64,000 nucleotides of DNA from CANLBN01 sp050298695 (GTDB lineage Bacteria; Pseudomonadota; Gammaproteobacteria; Pseudomonadales; Cellvibrionaceae): contig JBNKUQ010000002.1 in assembly GCA_050298695.1 (NCBI GenBank), positions 1 through 64,000 on the forward strand, written 5' to 3'. The position numbers and the translations under genes are program-made. The notes beneath the pieces were generated by a model. That model was not told where the DNA came from and did not search any database. It worked only from the letters and a program-made list of their open reading frames with translations. Shown one piece after another: positions 33,895 through 42,225 of the stretch (positions within the stretch are counted from its first letter, which is position 1; each line of letters opens with the position of its first letter).

Positions 33895-36204
33895 TTATAA
33901 TGATTTTGCTTCATTATCCAATTTTTGAAAAATACGCTCTAGCGCTCGTTCAAATAGAGGCTTAGTACTACCAGCCACAATTTCAGCATCACCAGACATT
34001 ATTTTTCTCGCGAGTTCTAGGCGCGATATCATAACAACTTTGTGACTAGTGCTGTCAACTAGCATATATTTCATCAGTTTTGAGCTGAAGCCATTAACTT
34101 TAAGTCGTACATGGTCTTTGAATTCGAACCAGGTTCCAGGCTCGATGAGTTTAAGATAATTGATTACCTTTTCCTCTTCGGCTGTAGGTGTTTCTTCTTT
34201 TTGCTTAATGGGCGTTGGCTCCTTAATCGGAAGAGGTTTAGCATTATCTTCCACTTTTTCTTCAGGGGGTTTAGCAACCGTTGCCGCAGGTTTCACAAAT
34301 TTCTTAATGGTTGCTATTTTTAGGGCAGTTAAATCGACTAGTGCTTTTTTCGATTTGCTTTGATCATAGCCCATGGTGTTAAAGCCAACTTTAATTGCCG
34401 ATAAAATACCATTGAAGCGGGATTCTAATTCACTGCGATCGGTATCTTTTTTTCCGAAGTTAAAAAAGTAAACTAACTCATCAACAACTCTAATGGCTTG
34501 TTTCCAAAGCGCTTCGTTATCACTATCTCGCAGTTGTAACAGCGTTAGATAGGTAAACCACGGTTTAAATAGCTGGATGACTGCTGAAGGTAACTTAATA
34601 CCTTTAACGCGTGACTCTAATTCTTTTTTAGCTCTCTGTTTTGCGAGACGGAGACGCTCTTGCCCCTGAACTCTCTCAATAGTGTTACGTTCTTTAAGCT
34701 GATGTTTGTGATTAAGCTTATTTTTGAGGCGATTGAATTCAAATAATATTTCTGCAAACAGACGGACATCATTTTTAAATTCATCCATGATGCGCATAAC
34801 AATGGCTTTTATTTCATTGTACATATCATATTGCGCAGAACCATCGTTGTTCACCCAGTTTGCGCCTGCTTCTGCCAAACTATCCAATAAAAGCCGAGCA
34901 GGATGTTCCGGTTTTTCAAAGAACTGAGTATCAATAAATGCGAGTTTTAAGAAAGGCGTATGCAAATGACTGAGTAGCGTTTTTACTGAGTCAGGTAGAC
35001 TATCGTCCGTTAATATATATTCGAAAAGTATACCTACCAAATCAATGGTATACATGTCTTGGGGGTTGATTTTGCCATCGGGTGACTCTTTGGCAAGTTC
35101 ATTAGCGATTTGTTTATTGGTTTCAATAATACTCTGAGGGTCTAGTTGCTTAACTTCACTGATCAGCACCGTTTTAGCCGATTGAACATTCTCAACTGCA
35201 TCAATAATCTGTTGATTAACAAATAAAATAGGCGGGTGGGAGACCTTTTGCCCTGGGTCTCTAAATTGTTGTGGTGCTACATCAGACACTACGGGTGGTT
35301 TGTTGTCTGCTTCGTAGTTACGTGTTTGTTGCAATAGAGATCGAATAGCATAGACAAGTTGAATTTGATCTCCCTCTTTCACGGGTTGGTTAGTTCCCAT
35401 CACGTCACTAGTTTGGGCATCCGCTTTTTCTTGTAAATAAGGATTTTTGTCAATATTACTTTTGACATCATAGGTGCTCTGAGTGACACCTTTATCATAG
35501 CGAAGGTTTGGTAAAATACCCTCAGAAATAAAGTACTCGTTTGTAGTTGTGTACAACGGCTGAAGATATTTATAAATGATACTCGCAAACACCTTGTACG
35601 TTGTTAGTTTAGAGGGGGTATCTAAATTAACCAAGGTTAGACTAGACCGTAACGCAACACAGAATTGTAAGGGAGAGATAGGATTGTTGTGCTCGTTAAC
35701 GGCCTCTCCTCCATTGATGCTGCCAAAACGCTTTTCTAAACGCCATAATTCATCCTGAAATTCTATGTTGCTCTCATGAGCGATGGTTTTGATGGCAATT
35801 GTCTCTTCCAGTTCATCGTTGTCGATGAGAGACCATATTTTATCGTCTGGGTGTGGTTCACGTAAGTATGTTGAGAGGGCTTTGCGCTGAAAAAGATCAA
35901 ACCCATGATTAATCTGGTCACCAAAGTTGAGTTTTAAGCGATCAATATTGGCCTTGAATTCATTCAAGTTTTCCATGGCAAGAATATTGCCCTGGTTGGT
36001 GGTCGACTTTTCAATATTTTCGTTGAGTTGCTCAATAGCGAGTTCTGTGAACTCCTCAAACAACATATCTGCTTGGGTCACAGCGACTTCTTGGCAATGA
36101 TTAATCCAGGCAGCAACTTTGATATCGTAGGTTGTGACTTTGCCTGGAGCCACAGAGCGTAGGTGTGGGCGAGGTTTGTTAAACACTTGTTTATTCTCAG
36201 TCAT
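33895..36204 (-). CDS. DUF1631 family protein
   Basis: A large cytoplasmic protein of 769 residues, DUF1631 family, function not established. The C-terminal module (LKLIEPGTWFEFKDHVRLKVNGFSSKLMKYMLVDSTSHKVVMISRLELARKIMSGDAEIV) is the part that resembles PilZ-type beta barrels in other members; it follows a Pro/Lys/Glu-rich linker (about 665-700). The middle contains the DUF1631 helix run LPDSVKTLLSHLHTPFLKLAFIDTQFFEKPEHPARLLLDSLAEAG. ATG 36204 is preferred over GTG 36213 because AGGG is well placed. A perfect CRP-type palindrome lies 129 bp upstream. Confidence 0.85.
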   Translation of the reverse strand: MTENKQVFNKPRPHLRSVAPGKVTTYDIKVAAWINHCQEVAVTQADMLFEEFTELAIEQLNENIEKSTTNQGNILAMENLNEFKANIDRLKLNFGDQINHGFDLFQRKALSTYLREPHPDDKIWSLIDNDELEETIAIKTIAHESNIEFQDELWRLEKRFGSINGGEAVNEHNNPISPLQFCVALRSSLTLVNLDTPSKLTTYKVFASIIYKYLQPLYTTTNEYFISEGILPNLRYDKGVTQSTYDVKSNIDKNPYLQEKADAQTSDVMGTNQPVKEGDQIQLVYAIRSLLQQTRNYEADNKPPVVSDVAPQQFRDPGQKVSHPPILFVNQQIIDAVENVQSAKTVLISEVKQLDPQSIIETNKQIANELAKESPDGKINPQDMYTIDLVGILFEYILTDDSLPDSVKTLLSHLHTPFLKLAFIDTQFFEKPEHPARLLLDSLAEAGANWVNNDGSAQYDMYNEIKAIVMRIMDEFKNDVRLFAEILFEFNRLKNKLNHKHQLKERNTIERVQGQERLRLAKQRAKKELESRVKGIKLPSAVIQLFKPWFTYLTLLQLRDSDNEALWKQAIRVVDELVYFFNFGKKDTDRSELESRFNGILSAIKVGFNTMGYDQSKSKKALVDLTALKIATIKKFVKPAATVAKPPEEKVEDNAKPLPIKEPTPIKQKEETPTAEEEKVINYLKLIEPGTWFEFKDHVRLKVNGFSSKLMKYMLVDSTSHKVVMISRLELARKIMSGDAEIVAGSTKPLFERALERIFQKLDNEAKSL

Positions 36205-36332
36205 AGACTTCACCCTGACTTCAGGTCGCTCCGTTAATATTTATTGGTTTAAAGGCCCTACTTACTAGGTTTTCGTAATTTGATCAATAATACAACAATA
36301 ATGGGTGCCAATATCCAAGCTTATACTAAAGA

Positions 36333-36348
36333 TGTGATATGCGTCACA
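36333..36348. promoter_or_regulatory. Perfect CRP/Vfr-type binding site upstream of DUF1631
   Basis: TGTGATATGCGTCACA matches the CRP consensus TGTGA-N6-TCACA in all ten conserved bases. It lies in the 200-bp gap between ypjD and the DUF1631 gene, 129 bp before the latter's start codon. It therefore probably regulates the DUF1631-PilZ unit. Confidence 0.75.
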
Positions 36349-36415
36349 TTATTGTAAGTTAAAAATTGATCACATGTTTATAATAAATAATTATCATTAG
36401 TGGTCTTGTATAAAG

Positions 36416-37219
36416 CTATCTGTTATTTATTATCAACTCAAGCGCTACTTTGCTACCAAAATAACTAAGCATTAGTAGGCAAAACCCGCTTAATATCCAT
36501 TTTACAGCAATATTGCCTCGCCAGCCTAGATAGTGACGACCCCACAGTAATGCAGAGAAAACACTTAATGCAAATAGCGATAGCACGGTTTTATGTATGA
36601 GGTGTTGATCAAAAATATCTTCAAGATAAATAAAGCCCACGGTGATCGCGGCTGCTAGTAAAATAACACCAACCCATAATATATCAAAGATTAACAATTC
36701 CATTGTTTGTAGCGGAGGGAGTAGTTGAGCGACGCCGGATAGTCGATGACGCTTAATTTGATGGCTTTGCCAACTCCACAAAAGTGCTTGTAGAGATGCC
36801 ATCGATAAAAGGCCATAAGCAATGATTGATAATATGATGTGTGCACTAACGCCAGGAGTAACGGCGATGAATAGATGGTTACTTTCTCGTAAAAATAATG
36901 AAAAACTGATGGCTGTAATAGTTAATGGGAGTAGTGCAATAAACAAATTTTGCAGAGGCTTTTTGACACTGCTTAATAAAACCAACACATTTATCACCAG
37001 TATTACTAGTGAGAACATATTGTGGATGGCTAGGTCGATGCCATTTTCCAAAAACATAAGCTGATATAGGCCAACACAATGGCTCGTTGTTGCTAATACA
37101 ATCAGTGTTGATAATAAAGGTGTGCTAAGAGAATGTTTCCGTACAATCAATACAAATAGGCATATGCTAGCAGCCAAGTAGAAGCCAATTGCAATGGTAT
37201 TTGTGACAAGTGCAGACAT
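36416..37219 (-). CDS. ypjD: YpjD, cytochrome c assembly (CcsA)-like membrane protein
   Basis: A 267-residue inner-membrane protein of the CcsA/CcmC/CycK heme-handling superfamily with about eight TM helices. The conserved positions are HCVGLYQLMF (first His region), VSAHIILSIIAYGLLSMASLQALLWSWQ, and LIHKTVLSLFALSVFSALLWGRHYLGWRG with two His. It lacks a strong WGxWxWD-type heme motif, as is usual for YpjD. E. coli has ypjD next to corB; the DUF1631 and PilZ genes separate them here. A heme-related role is inferred from family only. Confidence 0.9.
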   Translation of the reverse strand: MSALVTNTIAIGFYLAASICLFVLIVRKHSLSTPLLSTLIVLATTSHCVGLYQLMFLENGIDLAIHNMFSLVILVINVLVLLSSVKKPLQNLFIALLPLTITAISFSLFLRESNHLFIAVTPGVSAHIILSIIAYGLLSMASLQALLWSWQSHQIKRHRLSGVAQLLPPLQTMELLIFDILWVGVILLAAAITVGFIYLEDIFDQHLIHKTVLSLFALSVFSALLWGRHYLGWRGNIAVKWILSGFCLLMLSYFGSKVALELIINNR

Positions 37220-37312
37220 GTGACCCTCGGGTTAATGTTCAGGGCATTAGTTTGTCATAGCGGCAGAGGTAATAGAAGCCACAGGCGCCTCTATATCCGC
37301 TTAAAGATAGTA

Positions 37313-37337
37313 AAACGCCCTGATAATCAGGGCGTTT
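37313..37337. terminator. rpsT terminator
   Basis: A perfect 11-bp stem AAACGCCCTGA/TCAGGGCGTTT with a 3-nt loop lies 28 bp past the rpsT stop; on the minus strand it runs into TTTTA. This is a classical intrinsic terminator. Confidence 0.85.
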
Positions 37338-37364
37338 GTACATAGATAGACAGTGTTGTCTTGA

Positions 37365-37625
37365 TTAGAGCGCTTTAACTTGGCTATTCAGTCTGCTTTT
37401 GTAGCGAGCTGCTTTATTTTTATGAATGATGCCTTTGTCGGCCATACGATCGATAACAGGTACCGCAGAAGCGTATGCTTTGTTTGCTTCCTCTTTATTG
37501 CCCGCGTCTATTGCAGCTATCACTTTCTTAATTTGTGTGCGAACCATAGATCGCAAGCTAGCATTGTGTTTGCGAGCCTTTTCGTTCTGGATGGCACGCT
37601 TTTTCGCTTGAGGTGAGTTTGCCAC
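37365..37625 (-). CDS. rpsT: 30S ribosomal protein S20
   Basis: S20 binds 16S rRNA early in 30S assembly. The 86-residue basic product begins (V/M)ANSPQAKKRAIQNEKARKHNASLRSMVRTQIKKV and ends KAARYKSRLNSQVKAL, full family length. The start is GTG with AGGAG seven bases upstream; a longer in-frame extension upstream is not real. In E. coli rpsT also uses a non-AUG start, which is needed for feedback control by S20, so the GTG here may serve the same purpose. Confidence 0.97.
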   Translation of the reverse strand: MANSPQAKKRAIQNEKARKHNASLRSMVRTQIKKVIAAIDAGNKEEANKAYASAVPVIDRMADKGIIHKNKAARYKSRLNSQVKAL

Positions 37626-37710
37626 CGTTGTGCTCCTATATTGAGTGTTCAGTAAAATGAATTCGTATGCGTTTGCTGGGAAATGACCCAGGTCAAATTC
37701 AGGGGGCGCA

Positions 37711-37738
37711 ATTATGCCAGTTAAGGCGGCTTTGTCAA
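37711..37738 (-). promoter_or_regulatory. rpsT promoter
   Basis: On the minus strand TTGACA (37738-37733) and CATAAT (37716-37711) are separated by 16 bp, a near-consensus sigma-70 promoter. It would start transcription near 37704 and leave a leader of about 80 nt, long enough for translational feedback. Confidence 0.75.
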
Positions 37739-37815
37739 CCACTAACCCGGCAGGTTTTAATGTCGAGTTAATAGCAGACACTTTGGATGTTAAAAAGGTG
37801 ATATATAGAAGATTT

Positions 37816-38172
37816 CTATACCTTGGGGGCTAATTCGATATTGTCAAAGTTGCTTCCGCTAAATTGAGCAACTCTAAGGCGCTTTTTGCGCTCGTAGTCA
37901 TAATCGACATCACCCTGCACAAATAAAGGGTTAGATTCGTATTCAATGCAGCAATCCGCCCCTAGCTTTTGTAAAATCTCACTATAGTGTTGGGCTTGTT
38001 CGTAGTTTAAACCTCTTTTGAGGGTAATGGTCTTACCAGAAAACAAGCGTTCTAGGGCATCTTTATCTTTAAGGTTAAAAGCATTGGCAAAACGTATCGA
38101 AACATCAGCTTTTGATCTGCCATCAAGGGTGTTACCCGAGAATACGACTCTGTAGGTGTTGGCTAAACTCAT
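37816..38172 (-). CDS. Small protein of unknown function
   Basis: A 118-residue soluble protein. Its first 80 residues (YRVVFSGNTLDGRSKADVSIRFANAFNLKDKDALERLFSGKTITLKRGLNYEQAQHYSEILQKLGADCCIE) match a module I recognise as recurring at the start of various gammaproteobacterial membrane and cytoplasmic proteins: a VFSG strand, a helix, LFSG-K-x-x-x-(L/I)K-x-GL, and a C-terminal helix and strand. The remaining part has no TM segment. I cannot assign a function. A CRP-type palindrome lies 147 bp upstream of the start. Confidence 0.7.
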   Translation of the reverse strand: MSLANTYRVVFSGNTLDGRSKADVSIRFANAFNLKDKDALERLFSGKTITLKRGLNYEQAQHYSEILQKLGADCCIEYESNPLFVQGDVDYDYERKKRLRVAQFSGSNFDNIELAPKV

Positions 38173-38318
38173 AGTGGTGTCCTTAAAATGTATGAGGTTA
38201 TCAATGATGTGTACGTCTAATTTTGCATCCTTCCGTTCTCGGAGGCGCGCGTATCTTATATAAAGCTATCGCTAAAAGCGAATATTGTGGCGTTTTTAGA
38301 AACCATTGTTACTCGGTG

Positions 38319-38334
38319 TGTGATTTCTATCACA
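38319..38334. promoter_or_regulatory. Perfect CRP/Vfr-type binding site upstream of the 118-residue protein
   Basis: TGTGATTTCTATCACA matches TGTGA-N6-TCACA completely. It lies between the end of the glucosylglycerate phosphorylase gene (46 bp away) and the start of the 118-residue protein gene (147 bp away), both on the minus strand, so the latter is the likely target. Confidence 0.72.
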
Positions 38335-38379
38335 AAATAAGCCTCAATGCGAGCTTTAATAGAAGTTAGTATAGTCGCT

Positions 38380-40131
38380 TTAAAAGTTGCTGAGCCAAAG
38401 TGCTTGATATGGCGCCATAACATATTTGTCTCCGTGATTGTCTAGTTGGGCCCCGCTGATTAGGTCATGCCAGTGGTCAGTAGCTATAAGGTTAATACTG
38501 GACAATAAAACGGTTTGGGCTGTGTCGCTGATGTTGTGCAAACAAAAAATACTTTGACGTCTATCCATGCTTTGTCGCCAAAAAGCAAAGATTTGGTTGT
38601 TAAAATGAAGTGTAAACTGTGTGGCATTAGGGTGGAATGCTGGTTGTTGTTTACGTATGTGAATTAAATTTTTTAGCTGTTTAAGAACTTGATGATGAGT
38701 GGTGTTTTCATTGATGAGTTGTTTCGTCAGTTCCTCAGCTTGCCATTGATGTCGATTAATCGCACGGTTATAGCCCTTATCGTCAACGCGCTTTAAGTCA
38801 TTTTCGGTCGCAAGAAGGCTGTGAATATAAAACGCGGGGATGCCTTCTAGGGCCAACATAATGGCATGTGCACAAACGAAGCGAGCGATCTGCCACTGAT
38901 CAGGACCTTTGGTCGTTCCTTTTAGTGCATCAAATAATGAAATATTGATTTCGTAGGGTTTATTTATGCCATTATCAAGTGCGCGCCAAGAAATTTTTCC
39001 ACCAAACATTTCCATGGTTTCAGTCAGGTTTTGGATTTCTTTATCACTTAACAGCCCCTCCGCAGGTCTTAGCCCTATACCATCGTGGGAGGCTATGAAA
39101 TTAAAATAGGTCGTACCGTTTTGAGCCGGCGGCATACTCATTAGCCAGTTTTTTAGATAATGACAGTCTCCGGTTGTTAGTGTGTTGACAAGTAGTGGAG
39201 GTAATGAAAAATTATAAATGCAGTGTGCCTCATTGCCATTGCCAAAATAGGACAAGTTTTCTCTATTGGGAATGTTCGTTTCGGTAATGATAATGGAATC
39301 TTTTTGTGCGTGTTCTATGAGTGTCCTTAATAAGCGCACAATCTCATGGGTTTGTGGCAGGTTGATACAGCTTGTGCCCAGTTCTTTCCATAAAAATGCC
39401 ACAGCATCAAACCGAAAAATACGTATACCGTGATTGAGATAAAAACGAATGATGCCGACAATTGCGCATAGCACGTCGGGATTTTTAAAATCAAAATCGA
39501 CTTGGTCGTGACTGAATGTGCACCATACGTACTTAGGGTCATCTTGCTTGTTCGCTTTGATTACGTTGGTTTTACGAAACAGCGGTGTGGTTCGTGGCCG
39601 TACAACGGCTGAAGTATCATCGTCTGGTGAACCCGTGACAAAGAAAAACTTTCCTGGTTCTTCATCGCGAATAAACTGCTGAAACCATTCATTGTCTTTT
39701 GAGCAGTGATTAATAACCAGATCCGACATGAGCCGGAAATCACGACTAATAATGTCGATGTCATCCCATGAGCCTAACTCTGTATTGACAGAACGATAGT
39801 TGATAACAGAAAAGCCATCATCTGCGCAGTAAGGAAAAAAAGGCAGAATATGAATGGTATTGATATATTCGTGTAGATACTGATGTAAAAAATGATGGAG
39901 CGTTTTTAAAGGCGCTTCATTGTCATTGACGACAGAATTTCCGTAAGTGATAACCGCAATGTCGTGTTCAGTCCAGTGGTTGTGTTGGTGCAAGGGTGTA
40001 AAGCAAAATTCGTCCAGACGCATAATTTTGATGAGTTTTTGCGCCAGCGCTTTATTGTCTTCATCGGTATAAATTAAACCAAGGTGATTCTCTATGCGCT
40101 CTGCTAATTGTTCGAGTGTAACATTCTGCAT
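38380..40131 (-). CDS. GH13_18-type phosphorylase, probable glucosylglycerate phosphorylase
   Basis: A 583-residue enzyme of the sucrose-phosphorylase branch of GH13. The barrel motifs are intact: LPFFPYCADDGFSVINY (region near the end of strand 2), nucleophile Asp242 in FRFDAVAFLWKE, acid/base Glu284 in IITETNIPN, and Asp350 in FIASHDGIGLRP. Such enzymes phosphorolyse alpha-glucosides with retention. Its position four bases after gpgS in a glucosylglycerate operon makes glucosylglycerate the likely substrate, giving glucose-1-P and D-glycerate. Sucrose phosphorylase is the main alternative; the context speaks against it. Confidence 0.82.
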   Translation of the reverse strand: MQNVTLEQLAERIENHLGLIYTDEDNKALAQKLIKIMRLDEFCFTPLHQHNHWTEHDIAVITYGNSVVNDNEAPLKTLHHFLHQYLHEYINTIHILPFFPYCADDGFSVINYRSVNTELGSWDDIDIISRDFRLMSDLVINHCSKDNEWFQQFIRDEEPGKFFFVTGSPDDDTSAVVRPRTTPLFRKTNVIKANKQDDPKYVWCTFSHDQVDFDFKNPDVLCAIVGIIRFYLNHGIRIFRFDAVAFLWKELGTSCINLPQTHEIVRLLRTLIEHAQKDSIIITETNIPNRENLSYFGNGNEAHCIYNFSLPPLLVNTLTTGDCHYLKNWLMSMPPAQNGTTYFNFIASHDGIGLRPAEGLLSDKEIQNLTETMEMFGGKISWRALDNGINKPYEINISLFDALKGTTKGPDQWQIARFVCAHAIMLALEGIPAFYIHSLLATENDLKRVDDKGYNRAINRHQWQAEELTKQLINENTTHHQVLKQLKNLIHIRKQQPAFHPNATQFTLHFNNQIFAFWRQSMDRRQSIFCLHNISDTAQTVLLSSINLIATDHWHDLISGAQLDNHGDKYVMAPYQALWLSNF

Positions 40132-40134
40132 GGC

Positions 40135-41364
40135 TTATCCGCTTTTACTAAATTCTTCGTTATCTTCATGCACAGCATTGCGCAAACGCTCGTAAATATC
40201 CGGTATCGCGCTGACGACTCGGCTCCAGCTGGGTATAAAAGGGTTTTCCATAGGTTTGTCGATAAATTCTTGTCCAGCTTTCATGACATTCTTAGCAAAC
40301 ATTTCAACGGCTAATTCTTCTTTATGGACATCAATGTTAAGGCCATTGATGATGGCATCGTTTTTATAGGTTTCAACAAAGTCGAGTGCTATTCGAAAGT
40401 AAGTGGCTTTTATTGTGCGGAATGTTTCCGGGGAAAAAACGACACCTTGCGTTGCCAATTTTCGAAATAGTGCCTTGCTGATATCAATGGACATTTTTGA
40501 TAAACCAGCAGTGGCATCATCGAAAGATAAATCTTGATGTTTGTGGTCATAGGTGGCTGCAATATCAACCTGACACAAGCGATTATTGGCATAGTTTCGG
40601 TGGACTTCTGAGAGTACACCTATTTCTAGTCCCCAATCACTTGGAATGCGAATATCAGAAATAACATCTCGCCGGAATGAAAATTCTCCAGCCAGTGAAT
40701 ATCGATAGCTGTCCATATAATCCAAGTAGGGTGAGTCACCTACGATACGTTTAAGTGCCCGCAATAGTGGTGTAACGAGTAAGCGGCAGACGCGGCCATT
40801 CATGTTTTGATCGGCAATGCGGGCATAGTAGCCTTTACAAAATTCATAGTTAAAATTAGGGTTGGCAACGGGGTAGATGAGTCGCGCAAGCATGCGGCGA
40901 TCATAGGTCAAAATATCACAATCATGTAAAGCAATCGATTCGCTTTTCCCTGAAGAGAAAATGTAGCCCAGACAATACCAAACATTTCTACCTTTGCCGA
41001 GTTCTTGCGGCGCGAGCCCGAGGGCTTGTAACTCCTTGTCGATAGCTTGCAAACGTGGACCATCATTCCACAAAATACGGTGGTGTTGGGGTAGTTCTCC
41101 AAAAAAGTCTAAGGCATAGCGGTACTGTGTTTCATCGGCTCGGTCCAGCCCAATGACAATTTCATTAAGGTAAGGTACTTTTTTTAAATGCTCAACAATA
41201 TTGAGTAGGGCATCGCCTTCTAATTCTGAAAAAAGAGAGGGTAGCAGCAGCGACATGGGTCTGATTTTTGAAAAGCAGATGAGTTCGTATTCTAGTTCTT
41301 CTAAGCTGCGGTTGGATAGATCGTGTAATGTCGTAATAATACCGTTTTGGTAAAAATCACCCAT
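40135..41364 (-). CDS. gpgS: Glucosyl-3-phosphoglycerate synthase (GT81)
   Basis: A 409-residue retaining glycosyltransferase of family GT81 that joins glucose from an NDP-glucose to 3-phosphoglycerate. Visible features are IVIGLDRADETQY, the WNDGPRL segment, GKGRNVWYCLGYIF, the metal-binding DxD in ALHDCDILTYDRR (Asp148/Asp150) and EFSFRRDVISDIRIPSDWGLEIGVLSE near 230-255. All agree with GpgS. The neighbours (phosphatase, phosphorylase, kinase) supply the rest of the glucosylglycerate pathway. It follows the phosphatase gene by 18 bp. Confidence 0.9.
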   Translation of the reverse strand: MGDFYQNGIITTLHDLSNRSLEELEYELICFSKIRPMSLLLPSLFSELEGDALLNIVEHLKKVPYLNEIVIGLDRADETQYRYALDFFGELPQHHRILWNDGPRLQAIDKELQALGLAPQELGKGRNVWYCLGYIFSSGKSESIALHDCDILTYDRRMLARLIYPVANPNFNYEFCKGYYARIADQNMNGRVCRLLVTPLLRALKRIVGDSPYLDYMDSYRYSLAGEFSFRRDVISDIRIPSDWGLEIGVLSEVHRNYANNRLCQVDIAATYDHKHQDLSFDDATAGLSKMSIDISKALFRKLATQGVVFSPETFRTIKATYFRIALDFVETYKNDAIINGLNIDVHKEELAVEMFAKNVMKAGQEFIDKPMENPFIPSWSRVVSAIPDIYERLRNAVHEDNEEFSKSG

Positions 41365-41382
41365 AGTTTCTCCTATTTTTTA

Positions 41383-42225
41383 TCATTGTTGTGTTTCTGC
41401 CTGTTTGAAAAAAAGTTGGTGAATGGCTTCGCTCCAGCCACTGGGTCCTGTTTTTTTTGTGATGATCTTGCAAGGGTGGTCAAATATGGGGGCGTCATTG
41501 ATTGGCGATTTAACGACAACTGCTATGTCAGCTGCTTTCAGCATATCTATGTCATTTTTACCATCGCCCAGAGCCACGACTTTAACATTTTCGCCATAGT
41601 GTTTTTCGTACTGTTGTGCTAGCCAAGACGTGGCGCTACCTTTATTGGTGTGTCCCATCAAATGAATAAAACGCCCGCCTTCGGTAAAATGAATATGCTG
41701 TTTATATAAATGCCAGTAAAACTGTTTTCGCTGTTCTTCATTGCCGAGCCATTGCAGTGGTTCGGTATAATCTCGCCGCATTGAACGCTCTGCCTGTTCT
41801 TTTGATAATCCTGTCATTTGTATAATGTCATCAACTGTAGACTGATGATAGCTACGATAGTACTGATTAAATTCGGCAGGTAATTTTTTTAATGCGGCAA
41901 TAAGTTGCTCTCTGGATCTTCCAAGATTCACTTTCCAGTAGTGGCCACCTTCTTCGCTGATATCGAGTTTATGTGAAAAATAATTTTTGGGAACAAAAAT
42001 GCCGGACCCATTTTCTGTAACAAATGGATGCTGATTATTGAGTTGCTTGCGCAAACCATTTATTTCTCCGGCGGTCTTACTGCTATTGATGATAATGGGG
42101 GTATTGTATTGCTTGAGTTTGTTAAGTGCGTTAATGGCAGGAATAAAACTGTAAGTGTGGTGATCTAGCAGTGTGCCATCTAGGTCTGTCACAATAATCC
42201 AACGGGTTTGTTTATCGGTGTTCAT
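41383..42225 (-). CDS. HAD phosphatase of the mannosyl/glucosyl-3-phosphoglycerate phosphatase family
   Basis: A HAD-IIB phosphatase of 280 residues. Motif I is VTDLDGTLLDHHTYSF, the NSSKTAGEI segment holds motif II, and VALGDGKNDIDMLKAADIAVVV is motif IV. TENGSGIFVPKNYF and GRFIHLMGHTNKGSA are specific to the MPGP family. In this operon it should remove phosphate from glucosyl-3-phosphoglycerate to give glucosylglycerate. ATG 42225 lies inside the end of the preceding gene; the upstream frame from 42273 is not needed. Confidence 0.86.
   Translation of the reverse strand: MNTDKQTRWIIVTDLDGTLLDHHTYSFIPAINALNKLKQYNTPIIINSSKTAGEINGLRKQLNNQHPFVTENGSGIFVPKNYFSHKLDISEEGGHYWKVNLGRSREQLIAALKKLPAEFNQYYRSYHQSTVDDIIQMTGLSKEQAERSMRRDYTEPLQWLGNEEQRKQFYWHLYKQHIHFTEGGRFIHLMGHTNKGSATSWLAQQYEKHYGENVKVVALGDGKNDIDMLKAADIAVVVKSPINDAPIFDHPCKIITKKTGPSGWSEAIHQLFFKQAETQQ

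Noticed and set aside
37626..37781. Longer S20 reading frame with 52 extra residues
   Set aside because: S20 homologues begin at (M)ANSPQAKKR; the extension covers the promoter and leader.
38173..38379. Possible tRNA or RNA gene in the gap before rpsT and the 118-residue protein
   Set aside because: No cloverleaf or CCA end could be found; the notable feature is the CRP-type palindrome.
38380..40131. Sucrose phosphorylase as the name for the GH13 gene
   Set aside because: The fold fits, but the gene sits 3 bp after gpgS with the phosphatase and kinase, which favours glucosylglycerate.
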